A stretch of DNA of 64,000 bases from Juglans regia (taxonomy: Eukaryota; Streptophyta; Magnoliopsida; Fagales; Juglandaceae): positions 32,191,734-32,255,733 of the forward strand of contig NC_049907.1 of NCBI RefSeq assembly GCF_001411555.2. Reading direction: 5' to 3'. The notes under the pieces were generated by a model. The model was not told the origin of the DNA. It ran no database searches and saw nothing but the letters and a program-made list of their open reading frames with translations. Positions 36,721 to 48,460 of the stretch are shown here, piece by piece; the first letter of the stretch is position 1, and every line of letters begins with the position of its first letter. A program made the translations under genes and the position numbers.

Positions 36721-39470
36721 CCCATTCGACTTCTAGGAAAACCCGGACCCAATGAAGCTCAATTTGGTTATTTATTTATTTATTTATTTTTTTTTAGTTT
36801 ATTCTTTTTATTTTTTTTTTCACACGTTAACTTCCGCACGTTTCATTCTTTTCGTCTATTTTCTTTTTCCCCTTAAGTTTCCCTCTCGTCCACAGCATGC
36901 ATATCTTGCACGTCTCTTGCCTATTTTTTCTCTAGGGTTTTGTCAATCAACTCTTTATATACTTGTACTCCTCCCTTGAGAAATGAAGTAGCTGCAAACC
37001 TCCCACGGCAGTCTTCGTCCCTGCAAGCTCAATGCCTCACTCACACAACCCGTAGCGCTCGGCTCAGCACTGCCATCACCTTCCCATCCCTCTCGTGTGC
37101 GGAAGCCCTCCACAACCTAAGCCCAAACCGACGTAACATTCAGCCGTGGAGGGTGCACCTTGCAGAAACTGTAAGTCAAGTCACCGTGTGATAGCCCCAC
37201 TACCCAGCTCGTTGGCAAACTGTGAACCCCACGTAGCCCCGCCGCTGCCTCTGCGTTAGGACCCCCTTAGCACCGTCCCTGCACCACCACCGTTGCACCC
37301 CTTCTCAGCCACCGTGGTACAACTCACACTGCCTAGCCACCCTGCCTCATCCACGGTCAATCAAACACTGAAGAAACCTCTGTTTTTGTCCCCAAAAGCA
37401 TAGCAAAGTTTCTTTTCTGCTTGCTGTTGTTCGACGCAAACCAGCTGAGCGACGCCACCGCCAACCTCTTCCACAACATCGCCACCGAGAGTATCGTTGG
37501 GCGCTGCACTCCATCCAAGTTCGTCACTCTCCCCTCGGTAAGCTACCCCCGAACTCAACTCTCCTCTCTGTCCCTGTCCGTCTCTCTCACTCTCTCTCCC
37601 GCTCATCTCTCTCCCTCTCTCTCTCAATCTCAGTGCTCTGCCGCCGCGTGGACCACCTTCGACCTCCGCCCAGCACTGCCGTTGCGTCGCTCCTTCTCTT
37701 CTCGGTGAGTATCTCACGCCCCGCCTCGCCGACTGTTGCACCATAAACTCATTCAGTGTTTTCTCAAAGAATTTACGTAAAGTTAGTTATTTCATATTTT
37801 TGGATATGAAATTACAATATTACCCTTATTATTGGGTGGTTTCAATTTAGTATTATGTTTATATTAAATCTTTTTTTTTTTTTTTACATGGTCTTTGTAG
37901 GAAGCATAAGAATTTTGCAGAAAATCACTTAAGTATTTTTAACATGTTATTACGTAAAGTTTTATTTTATAGAGTAAATAATATTGGAGTAATGTTATTA
38001 TTTTACACTTTAGTTATGATTTAGTCTATTTAAAAATAGTTTTGGTTTACTTTAAAATATTTTGGGATAATTATATTATTCTAGTATTAAACTTTATAGT
38101 TTGTTTTCATTAATAAATAGGTCAGACTTTTAAATGTTTTAGTCAAAGTTATTAAATCAATATTGATAATTTTTAGAAAGTGATGATTTATAATTCGAGG
38201 TTATGGAATTTTAGGTTTTGAGGAATTAAATAGGTTATTTTAGAAGCTTAGAATTAGATATCGAAATACATGATTAATTGGAAATTTACGAGAATTACGT
38301 GGTTATTTTTATAGGTGACGATTAATTATCATTCGACATTTTGAGGAAAATTCCGAAAAGGCTAAGAAGTTCAGGTAAGCGGGGTTCCTATGCTAGACTT
38401 TGTATCAAAATAAAATGAGCTGAGGTTATTTTTTGGAAAATATACATATTTGATTATGAAAAGAAATTTGAACTACCTTAATTATTTGTTCTGCATTACT
38501 CATGAGATTCTGTTTAAGAAGAAAATATTTTTTGTCATGATTGGTGTAAACATGAGCTTATTTTTGACATTATGTTTCTGAACTTTGAAAAAGAGAGCGA
38601 ATATGAAATTTGTGCATAAATTATGTTGTGATATGATTTTGTTCTGTTCTGAAGATTTTGTTCAGTACTTTGTTTGGATAAGACGTGATTTCTAAAAACT
38701 TTTGGCATGACTCTCTGATTCTGAATTTGATTATGTTTTCGCTCTGTTCAGTTACGGCCCTGTCACGGGTGATAATAGTGGATACGGCCCAACCACGAGT
38801 TATAATAGTGGATACGGCCCAACCACGGGTAATAATAGTGGATACGGCCCAACCACGGGTAATAATAGTGGATACGGCACGGGTTATAGTAGTGGTCTCT
38901 GTTTTGAGTGCATACCTTGGTAACAGAGTGATTTATGTTCTGCTTGGTTATCCGCAGATGCACAACTCTACCACGGGAGTTATACATGATTTCTGTTCTG
39001 ATATGATGTTTTGATGATAATGATGATCATTTATGCTATGCCAAAGAATATTTTTGAATGAAATTATTTCTAAATCTTCGCTCCATTATTTTGATAACAT
39101 GTTTTGCTTTCGCACTCTGAAAATGAAAATATTTTGTTCTGCATTCTGATTTCTATAAATGCTCATGTTTACACACTGGTATATGTTCTCTGCTTACTGA
39201 GTTGTTGATAACTCACCCATTATCTCCATATATTTTTCAGATGATTTTGAATAGTCCAGCAAAGGATCAGGATTATGGAGCGTCGGTGATATGAGTATTT
39301 AAGGATAGTGGTTTACTCATAAAAGATTTCTGAGAAGTGGCGGATTTTATTGAGAGATTTTGTAGTATTTTGATGACTTTATATTTTGAAGTCTATAAAT
39401 GCATTGATGAATTGTGAGTTTTAAGTTATAGGGAGTAACTCTTCGATCCCTGCGGGACCGGGGCGTTACA
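36721..39470 (+). mobile_element. Plus-strand LTR-like region (family G)
   Basis: Its features match a forward LTR: TTTATATA box at 36954-36961, a GC-rich R region (about 36990-37740) ending in a 'ctcggtgagtatc' donor-like site, AT-rich U5, a tandem repeat, and a terminal 'ccggggcgttaca' at 39470. The left terminus was not located and no target duplication was found. Frames at 37361-37744 are in the GC-rich R region and are not genes. Confidence 0.5.
38753..38895 (+). repeat. Tandem repeat, 30-bp unit, about 4.5 copies
   Basis: The unit is close to 'tacggcccaaccacgggtaa' plus 'taatagtgga'. Each unit can fold CCAC...GTGG around a GGGTAATAATA-type loop. It sits where other LTR families carry the hairpin module. 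Confidence 0.85.
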
Positions 39471-40880
39471 TGTGATGGTTGAAACATGGAGGATAAATTC
39501 CCCCTTAACAAATTGGCCTCCAGGGTTTCTCTTAGGAACCCTAGGTTATTTTTCTAGAAAATAATAGAAAGTATGTGTTCTATCATTTCTCAAAGTCTAA
39601 TGAGATTTGAATCTCATTTTTGGATTGCGAAAAGATTTGTGTGCGTGAGCAAAAGACTTAGAAAAACCGAATATTACCTTGCAAATCCTTGGATAGTGCC
39701 GAAATCCTTCTCTTGCAAGGATCTTTCTTGTTTGGTTGGTGAGAAAACACAAGAAAAGAGAGAGAGAGGGCTTTCAAAGGAACTTGAGAGAATTGTGTGG
39801 AGAGAGTGGAAACTCATGCAAGAATCTGAAAAATGGCAAGGGAAAAGACTTTTAGGCATGTACCCTTCTCTTTATATAGTGACCCTTCACTTCCCTCCTT
39901 GTTTGAATCAAAACCTTTGCATGTGAGACAAGTGGCAAGGTTCCTTCTTCTCCCTCTCTCAAAAACCAAAAACCTCTTGGAGTTCCCCGCTTAGATTACA
40001 TTGGGAAGGGGCAAATCTTGGAGGTGGCATGTGGGCTTCCCTCCTTGGCTGAAAATCACATTTCCCTCTTATGCCCTTCATTTCCTTCAACAAGTCAACA
40101 TCTTCTTGAGGGGTAACATGGTGAAACCGTGGATGACCTTTCCTATTCCCAACAAAAGACTCTTGGCATGGAGGACAAGTGGTATGGGCGTGTGCCATAA
40201 CCCTAGCCGTCCCTCTCACTTTCCATTCCCAAGGTGTTGCTTCATCTTCCCAAAGTTCATTCCCTAGGTGACCCTTCACATTTCATTGGTCCAAAATGCA
40301 CTGAGTGACAAGTGGCAAACAAATAGAAATGCTTGGGGGGCATCCTAGCCGAAAACCCTAGGGGCAAACTTGTCCTTGATAAAAAAGTTTCATCCAAAAA
40401 TCTTCTAGAACCTTGGTGCATGCTTGACACATGGCAAAACCTAACAAAATTCGAAATCCCAAAGGCCTCCCTTCAATTTCCTATACAAAACTTCTAGAAA
40501 GATACCATTTCACTTCCCTAGGCTCCCCTTTCCAAGATACCTATCTTTGAACTCGATTCCTGGACAAAAAGAAATGGGCTGGGTGTGTAAGCTCATCTAG
40601 GTGCTTTCCTACTCCTCTTTTCCCCCTTAGCCCACTATCAAAACTAGGTTCAAAGCAAAACATTCTTGGGTCACAAAACACTTAGCAAATTTTGAGTTGG
40701 ATCATTGGTCTAAACCTTTGGACCTAAATTCCCAAGTAAGGCCAAAATCCTAAGGTAAACTAGAGCCACTCTTCTCTTGGGCTTAAGTTACTACATCAAA
40801 GGCTTCTAAGGCTCCTAAAATACCATGGCAACCTAGAACAATTCTATGGGCCAAGCCTAGATGAAACTCGGGCCATCACA
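39471..40880 (-). mobile_element. 3' LTR of a minus-strand Ty3 element (family F)
   Basis: The ends are TGTGATGG and CCATCACA, an 8-bp terminal inverted repeat. The polypurine tract lies directly outside the right end. A minus-strand TATA-like site ('cttctctttatatagtg' on plus) is near 39868-39880. Length is 1410 bp. The element coding end follows to the right. The left end abuts the end of family G exactly. Confidence 0.6.
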
Positions 40881-40892
40881 TCCTCCCCTCCT
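40881..40892 (-). other. Polypurine tract of family F element
   Basis: AGGAGGGGAGGA on the minus strand precedes the LTR start. It is identical to the tract of element B at 49734-49745, and both follow a T-rich run and a similar 'gatttc.agga.aaatc' phrase. Confidence 0.8.
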
Positions 40893-41686
40893 AAAAAAAA
40901 GATTTTCTCCTAGAAATCGTCACCGCAATCATTAATCAAAACACTTATAAGAAGAGATACTAGACTACTACCTTCTCCACAAGCGGATGTAGATTTTGCA
41001 GACGACGTTGAGGATGAGGACATATCATCCACCTCCAGGGTCATAGAATCCTAAGAAAAGTAGAATATAGCTTCCAAATCGTAATCGAAATACATATTGA
41101 CCCGCATTTCATTCAGCCTATGCTCTATCTCAAGCTCGATGTCCTCGATTAGTTGACCTTCTTAACGAAAACAAAAACGATCCGCAGACGTATCTGAAGT
41201 CTCAAAAGGTACAAATCGACTTGCGCGTTCTTCCGCTGTGGGACTTGATTATGCTTCTGGATCAAAATTACGCAGATTTCTTCTTTCTGCTTCATTCGAG
41301 CTACTCCACGACTGCCGTTCCTCATGTGGTAATGCTTGTTGAAAGCGAAGTCTTCCTTGACTGTCTGCATCCAACACATGAGTGCGATGATGCTCAAGTA
41401 TTTCCATCTGTCTTGCTTGCTCCGGTAATGCCTGCCTGTTTTCTTCTAAGGTGCTCTCTGATATGATGTTCTCTTTGTCAACTGAGCCATTGAAGAAACA
41501 AACATACATGGGGTCCTTCTAGTTCGTGCCATTTCCTGTTTCAAGGGTCCGATAGGTGTATGCATGATTACCATACTTAAACTAGCAAGCATGAAATAGA
41601 CAATTTCTCATAGAATAACACATTCGCGGCATATGTATACATCCAATACATCCATATCACACAATTCATACATACATCAAAGGTTC
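40893..41686 (-). other. Region between chromodomain stop and polypurine tract, unidentified ORFs
   Basis: About 800 bp with coding-like minus-strand frames, for example 41509-41249 (rich in E, R, Q) and 41397-41149. No domain was recognised. It may be an extra 3' segment of the element or captured sequence. Confidence 0.35.
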
Positions 41687-42722
41687 TTAAGCTACAAACA
41701 AATGGGGATATTCGCTTCTCATTGTATCCTCCCATTCCCAAGTTGCTTCTTCGAATTCTGGGTTGTTCCAGAGCACTTTCACTAGGGGTATCTTCTGATT
41801 CCTTAACTCATGTTCCTTACGATCCACGATCTGTACTGGCCATTCTATATAAAACAAGTTGGGTTGAAGCTAAATCTCATCAGACTTTATAACTACTGGC
41901 CGTTTTTCTCCGAAACTCTTCTTCAAAGTTGATATATGAAACACATTGTGCATTCCCTGCATCTCTGTTGGCAAGTTCAATATGTAAGCTACTAGACCAA
42001 CTCTTTCGACTATTTCGTAGGGTCCTAAGTATCGGGGATTTAAGTTTCCCTTCTTGCCGAAACGTATGACTCCTTTCATGGGCGATACTTTGAGGTATAC
42101 CCAATCTCCAACTACAAACTCCAAATTCCTACATCGGTTATCGGCATAACTTTTCTGTCTATTGCTTTCATTCTTTCCTGGATCATAGTTACTTGTCTCT
42201 GTACTTCTTTTAGGTATTTGGGTCCTAGCATTTTCCTTTCACCCACTTCATCCCAATACAACGGGGATCAGCATTTCCTTCCATACAAAACCTCGTAGGG
42301 TGCCATCTGAAAGGTAGCTTGAAAACTATTATTGTAGGCGAGTTCCACCAAAGGTAGCTGACTTTCCCAATCACCACTTAGCTCCATAACGCATGCTCGT
42401 AGCATATCTTCCAGGGTCTAAATTGTGCGTTTCGTTTGTCCGTCCGTCTGAGGATGATAAGCACTGCTAAAGTTCAAACGAGTGCCTAACATCTTTTGCA
42501 AACTTTGCCAAAATCGTGAAGTAAACGGGTATCTCGGTCCGATACTATAGTCTTAGGTACTTCGTGTAACCAGCCAATTTCCTTAACATAAAGTCGAGAC
42601 AGTTCTTCCATAGAATCTGTGTTAGCTATGGGTAGAAAATGTGCACTCTTAGTCAATCGATCGACTATAACCCATATTGAGTTCTTTCCTAAAGACGTCA
42701 TTGGCAGACCAATTACAAAGTC
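41687..42722 (-). pseudogene. Ty3 integrase core, C-terminal domain and chromodomain (family F)
   Basis: The minus strand begins in the integrase core ([28 protein letters not shown]), keeps the SDRD catalytic region, then frameshifts to the [13 protein letters not shown] block. It continues with the GPYEIVERVG C-terminal domain and ends in a chromodomain (VQIVDRKEHELRN ... VLWNNPEFEEATWEWEDTM) with TAA at 41687-41689. A chromodomain fused to integrase marks a chromovirus, likely targeting methylated-histone chromatin. Stops include TAG at 42418-42420 and 41870-41872. The start is cut at 42722 by the inserted LTR of element B. Confidence 0.85.
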
Positions 42723-45700
42723 TGTAACAGCCTGCTAGAAATTCATTGGTGGAATTTCTATTGACTTTGGGAATCTTTTGAAAAATCTATAACTTTTTAC
42801 GAATCGACCAATCGCTCAGGTTTTAGTCTGTCGTCATAATCAGTGTTATCACTCACTATGGTGCTAGATTTTTGAGTTTAATTATTTGAGATAGTTAGAA
42901 GTGTCAGAATGCGATATGGTCTGCGCCATTAGACTCAGTGGATTATTTAGGATTTTATGGCGCAATAACCATTTTTCATAATTCCGGACGAAACGTCTGC
43001 TGAAAATTGTGAATTTATTTTTAGGGGCATTTCGAGGTTGAATTTCGGTAAACAATTTTCGCTATAGGTTAATATGAATATTTAGAATTTTACAGTACTA
43101 AGTTTATTATGTTTTTTTTTAGAGTGAATAGTAACCTCGATAAGCGCACCCATTGCAGTGTTTTCAAAATCACAGTGTGGAATGTCCAAATTAGGCTAGA
43201 GAAGTTTTATTTGGACACTTGGCAAGATCTTAGCCACACATAGTAATGGTATTAGACACTTGGCACAAAGAAGAACTTTTAGATAGATTTGTGGAGGAAT
43301 CAAGGTGTGAGATCATGCCACCTGAGCAAAGCTGCGTTTCATCTGTTCAACTAAATTGTATCAGACCAAAGATGATTTCAACCCTAGCAAAACCCTAAAT
43401 GGTTGGAATCCAATTGAAACCCCAAAAGCTTGGTTGAAACCAAAACCCTAAATGGTTTTCCCAAACCCTAAAGTTGGCCTCCAAACCCTTTTTAATCCGA
43501 TTTCTAGCATTGTGTTTAATCACTTGATTAAATCACTTCCACATGCTATTAATTAATCAAATCCTTGTTATGACATCATTATCCAACCTTTTAAACCTTC
43601 GAAATTTGATTTGGCCAAGAAAAATTGATTTTGGGCTTGATAGCATTTCAAACCCTAACCAAACCTCCTTTAAACCCCAAATTGAAGCCCACTTGGTGGG
43701 GCCCACCAAGGCCCACGAAATTGGCCACTTTGGCAAAGCTTCTTGGAGAAGTTTCCTCCCCCACAAGGCAGACCACCCACTGCCATTGGCTGCACCCAAT
43801 AGTGCCTTGATGTGAAGGAGAAATCCACTCCATCAACCTCCATCTTTCACAGCTGCTGCAGGCAGTCTTTGCCCCTCACTATTCTCCACTGTATGTCACA
43901 TAGCCACCTCCAATCAAGGGTCATTCCAGCCCACAACTTCCCCATCCAGGAGTCTATAGTCGTGCAAGGCACTTTTCATTCCATTTTATCACTTCTTTTC
44001 CCCCGTTCTTAGAGAGAAACCCAAAAGAGCTCTCTCGGGCAGATTTCTGGGACATTTTGCGTGGCCATTTAGGACCCTTTGTATGTATTTTTGCACAATG
44101 ATTCATCACATAAGTTGTTCTTCTTTGAGTCTAGTTTCCGTGGATATCTTATTAGTCTCATTCCATGCTCTTTTGGTCAGTCAAAAGTATTTTTAACCAT
44201 GGAAAGGTCATTCCGGATTGAAACTGGAGAGTATGTTATGTTTTGGAAGTTTTGACCAAGCTAATGGATATATCTTGGTCCGAAAATTTTATGGAGTGTT
44301 GTTAACATGTGTTTATGAATGTTCATTGAGGTTTTTTTGCTTGAATAAAGCTTTTGATGATAGATTTTCTTAGAGTTAGAAACTTGAAAACTGGAAGTGG
44401 AAAAACAGTTTCTGTTTTGTGAAAGTTTGAATATTTCGTGGTTTAATCTTATTCCAAAGGCTTGGTATTTTTATATGATGATCCTAAGCCTCTTATATAC
44501 ATGTTAGGATGTTATTTCGAAGATATTTAGTATTAGTTTTAAAGATGTGATTTTCTATGCAAGAGGATTTTGGTTAGGCCTAAACTTTGATGTTTTTGAG
44601 TTAGATCCATGTTTTATTAAATTTTAGCCATGTGATTTTAAGTTTGATGGTTGGATCTTCTTTAGGATACATTTTTAAACCATGTGATGTGTTAGTTTGA
44701 AGATCACATGTCTTTAAGCCATGGATCATGAGATTGATCATAGTTAGTTGGGAAAAACAGTTTCTGTTTTGGACTAAGTTTAAAACCAAAAACTCCAAGT
44801 GTTGTTTTGTGATTTTTGGTGAGTTTTTTTTGATGATTTAAAGCATGTTTGATCTTAGGATGATGTTATGAATATGTTAGAAGTAAGATTTGATTTTTTT
44901 GGAATTCTTGGAGATGTTTTTATTAAGGTCAAAACTTATGATTTAAGGTTTACTTTTTGTTAAAAAGTTTGGGTCCTTTTACAAAAAGTTTGGTGTTGAT
45001 AATTAGCTTTTTCTTAATGGATATTTTTAAGGGTGTTTTTAAACTTAGGATAGGAAGATCTTTGTTACAAGATTTTGGTTTATTCATGAGTTTTGAAACT
45101 TGACAAAATTGCAACCAAAATCAAGACAAATGGCCTATGTAGGTTTCGGCCATAGTAAGTTTTTCATAGTTGTGATTGGTCTTAAATTTTTCTGAGTTGA
45201 TATTTGAGTTTGGGACAAAATTTACATGAGGAATGTAAATTTTGGTAATTTTTGGAATTAGGATGTCAAATCCTTAAGTTAGGGGTAAAATGGTCATTTG
45301 CCCACATGTAGAGGGTAAAATGGTAATTTTACTCTAAGTTGTCTCTTTTCACATTTGTAATTGTTAGTAATTAATTTATAACTTTTAGAATACCCTCTTA
45401 CAGTTCCTCTTGTTTCGCGCTTTATTCTAGTAGAACACGACGATCGAGGTAAGTTGGCTTTTAACTTACTATCAGTTTAATGTGTACGAGTGATAAGTAA
45501 GGAAACTAAATTGTATATATGCATGTTATCATATGTGCCATGCCAAGTCATTACATATTTATCTGTCACACAAAATTTATTCTGTCATGAATTATTCATC
45601 TGTTACAAAAGATATTCTATCACGTATTCCTATACATTGCAAGTATGTCATGTTAAGTTAAGTATGCCATCTGTTACATGTATTTCATGTCATGTAATAT

Positions 45701-45968
45701 TCACTGTCACATGTTACACCATGTTAAGAAATGTTGTCTGTTATATGGTATGCCATGTTACGAAATGTTGCATGTTACATGTATGCCATGTTATGAAATG
45801 TATTCTGTTACATTTATGTCTTGAAGTATGTCATGTCTGTCATCTTATGTTCATGTCATGTTATGCTACGTCAGGACTTTTGTCTTTTATGTCACGTTCA
45901 TGTTACGTCACGTTACGAAATGTCATGTATGCCAGTTAAGTTATTCATGTCAATCACGACCCTAAGCG

Positions 45969-46062
45969 CTAGGATGGGGTAATATCCTAGTGGAACTCCT
46001 TTGTTCACGCTGGAGTGTCTAAATAGGTGTGAAATTCCCTGGGTTGACAAAGTACAGTCAAC
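45969..46062 (+). other. LTR three-hairpin module (element B)
   Basis: The stems are CTAGGAT/ATCCTAG (45969-45975 with 45984-45990, loop GGGGTAAT), TTCAC/GTGAA (46004-46008 with 46029-46033), and GTTGAC/GTCAAC (46043-46048 with 46057-46062, loop AAAGTACA). Confidence 0.65.
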
Positions 46063-46139
46063 AGGTTGCGAATGGGGCCTAATTAGCTGGTCACCGGAGC
46101 GCGCCAGGCACTAACGCCGATGGTGCCACACATTATGTT

Positions 46140-46330
46140 ACGTGTGTCCACAGCAAGTGTGGCACAAACAAATAAGTCATGGGGCCACAACAACTGTGGA
46201 GCATGAAGTATGGGGCCACAACAACTGTGGAGCATACACTACGTGAGACACAACAATTGTGACACGTAGAATACGTGGGGCCACAAGAACTGTGGAGTAC
46301 GTATTAACGCACTCACAGCTGGTATAGAAA
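46140..46330 (+). repeat. Short tandem palindromic repeats in LTR B
   Basis: Four to five copies of a block of about 34 bp with 'ggggccacaacaactgtgga', each able to fold CCACA/TGTGG. They lie just downstream of the hairpin module. Confidence 0.7.
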
Positions 46331-47199
46331 CTTGTGATGTGATGCGGTAATCGGCAGGGACACACGGCTCAAGGGGACCTGTGTAGCACCCATATGGTCA
46401 CTCTAATGATTAAGTCTATTGAATAAGATTTCAAGTTCATGTATTTCATGTTCAAGCCATGTTTCAAGTTCACGTTATGTTATGTTCAAGTTTACGTTCA
46501 CGCAATCATGGTAATCCCATGTGACAAAAATATGTTTCAAGTTCATGTTATGTTTCAAGTCATGTACATGCTAAGCTTCAGTTTCAGTTTAAGTTATGTC
46601 AGTTATGTTATGTTGTATGTCAAGTTATGCTATGATTACTTATGATTTGATTATGCATTCATACTTTTACTGCCATGCATGCATCATTAACCTGTGTGGA
46701 AGTTTTCATTTAACTTGCTGAGATTTGTAAGCAAATCTCATTGTGGTAGTCCCAACTACCATTCCCCCCGAATGGTAGATTTTGTTATAGGATCTGAAGG
46801 AGAACTGGGAATAGACCAACTGGAAACGGTCGACTAAGCGACGGTGCGACGTAGATGGTAGTACAGTAGTTACCTCAAATTACTACATGTATTTGTGGAG
46901 TTCAATCTCCAGCACTCTTTTGATCACAACCATATGGAATATTGTTGTGATCTTAGTTATTTAACATGTCATTAAGTATAATGTATATTTTAAGTATTTG
47001 GGATATTTCAATTTGGTGCATAGTATTGCTAAAGAAAAAAAGAAATTTATTATCCGCTGCGAATATTGCATAATGCTAGATGCATGTTAGGAACATTGCA
47101 TCTTATATGTCATGAACGGGGGCAAGTAACCTTGTGTTGCATGTCCCGACGCTTCAGATGTCCGTTCGATCCCAACCGGAATCTGGGGGCGTCACAGGG

Positions 47200-47212
47200 T
47201 GGTATCAGAGCA
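47200..47212 (+). other. Primer binding site of element B
   Basis: TGGTATCAGAGCA, three bases after the LTR end, matches the complement of plant initiator tRNA-Met 3' end. Confidence 0.85.
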
Positions 47213-47363
47213 ATATGTCTCTGGGTTTAATTCCACATGTCCTTAGGAAATGCACCAAATATTAGGCTTAAAATTCTAGTCTTCATTAGGCTTGAATTTT
47301 TTTAAGTATGAGAGATAGTACGTGGTTGTAACACATGTACTAGTGTGTTTCAGGAAGTGACAC

Positions 47364-48460
47364 ATGACTAGAGGTAGGATACCTCAGAACCTCGAGGGAG
47401 TCACAAATTAGGAGAATCAGAATTTCCCGATGGATGGAGGAATAGCTGAAGCTGTACGTCTGCTAGCTGACATGCTTAGACAACAGCAATAGCAGCAAGC
47501 GCACGTACCTAGACCCGAAGTCAGATGTTGTACGTATGAGAAGTTCTTGATCCACCGTTAACCGAATTTTTCTGGTAATGAAGGGCCACTAAGAGCCGAG
47601 AAATGGATTATGGATCTCGAAAGGACCTATGAGATCTATGGATGTACTGAGGTCCAGAAGGTTCTATATGCGGGATACCTATTGCATGAGAAGCTGAAAT
47701 ATGGTGGAATACGCGAAGCCAACTTCTAGTCAGGGAACTAGGAAGTTGGGTTGCACTGTCTCATGAGAGATGTAAGGAAGAGTTCGACAACAGATTCTTC
47801 CCAAATTCTGTCAAATAGTTGAAGGCGCAGGAGTTCATGACTTTAACTCAAGGCAGTTTGATCGTAGAGCAGTACGCTGATAAGTTTATGGCGTTAGGAA
47901 GGTTTGCACCACACTTGATTTCTACTCAATGGATGTAGGTGCAGAAGTTTCAAGCAGGACTTCAGCTAAGGATCCGTAGCCAAGTAGCTTGCCTAAGAAT
48001 AGAGAAATACCAAGAGTTGGAAAACTTGGTCGCGATAACAGAGGCTGAGCAGAGAGATCTGGTGATCCAAATCAATACTAAACGAAAAAGAACTTCATTG
48101 TACGCTACTGAAGGGAGTTCAGAAAGGAAGAAGATGTCTACTAGATCAGATAAAGGAAAATGCATTGAGACTGGGAGCTCAATGTTGATTACATTTCCAC
48201 CTTGTGGAGAGTGCGGTAAACACCATGGAGACAAGTGCAGAATTGCATTGAGAACTTGTTTCAGGTGTGGCCAACGGAGTCATATGATCAAGGACTGCCC
48301 CAGTGTTTGCTTTGAGGAATGAAAGAAAGAGGAGTTTCTCTCAGCAGTGGGCACAAACCAAAGTCGAGGCAGCACGTGCCCATGAGAGTGTATGATGTCA
48401 CTCAAGGAGACACTGACGCTGACACCCCAGGAACCAAAGAAGCTGGCACCGTTACTGGTA
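47364..48460 (+). pseudogene. Element B gag, multiply stopped
   Basis: The start is the ATG at 47364 (MTRGRIPQNLEG...). The frame has the Ty3 gag (retrotrans_gag) order: CTYEKFLI, WIMDLERTYEIYGCTEVQKVLYAG, EEFDNRFFP, VEQYADKFMALGRFAPHLI, then two zinc-binding motifs in 47939-48322 (CGECGKHHGDKC and CFRCGQRSHMIKDC). In-frame TAG stops lie at 47409, 47490, 47816 and 47936, and a frameshift near 47700 changes frame. The sequence continues gag-like to the 'accgttactg' position that precedes the intron-like segment in elements A and C. It cannot encode a full gag. Confidence 0.85.

Larger units (their letters stand above)
42723..47196 (+). mobile_element. 5' LTR of element B
   Basis: It starts TGTAACAGCCTGC, repeated almost exactly at 49746 after a polypurine tract, and ends GGGGGCGTCACA just before a primer site. 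At 4474 bp it is unusually long. It contains a GC-richer R region, a region full of CATGT/TTATG-like motifs (about 45500-45960 and 46430-46660), hairpin and palindromic repeats, and an end block shared with 56013-56642. Frames inside (43543-43815, 45490-45939) are not genes. Confidence 0.85.

Noticed and set aside
37361..37744. Minus-strand ORF with RG-rich product
   Set aside because: It is in the GC-rich R-type region of a plus-strand LTR, opposite to transcription, with no domain.
36721..39471. Family G as a clean solo LTR inside the LTR at 34710-40880
   Set aside because: A TGTGA duplication expected on the left was looked for between 36600 and 36960 and not found, and the start of G could not be placed.
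42723..42727. AAGTC as a confirmed target duplication of element B
   Set aside because: AAGTC lies left of LTR B (42718-42722), but the right end of B is truncated at 56642 and no second copy follows.
47200..47212. Possible tRNA gene fragment (also 52138 and 63422)
   Set aside because: The match is only to the 3' end complement of initiator tRNA-Met and sits right after an LTR, so it is a primer binding site.
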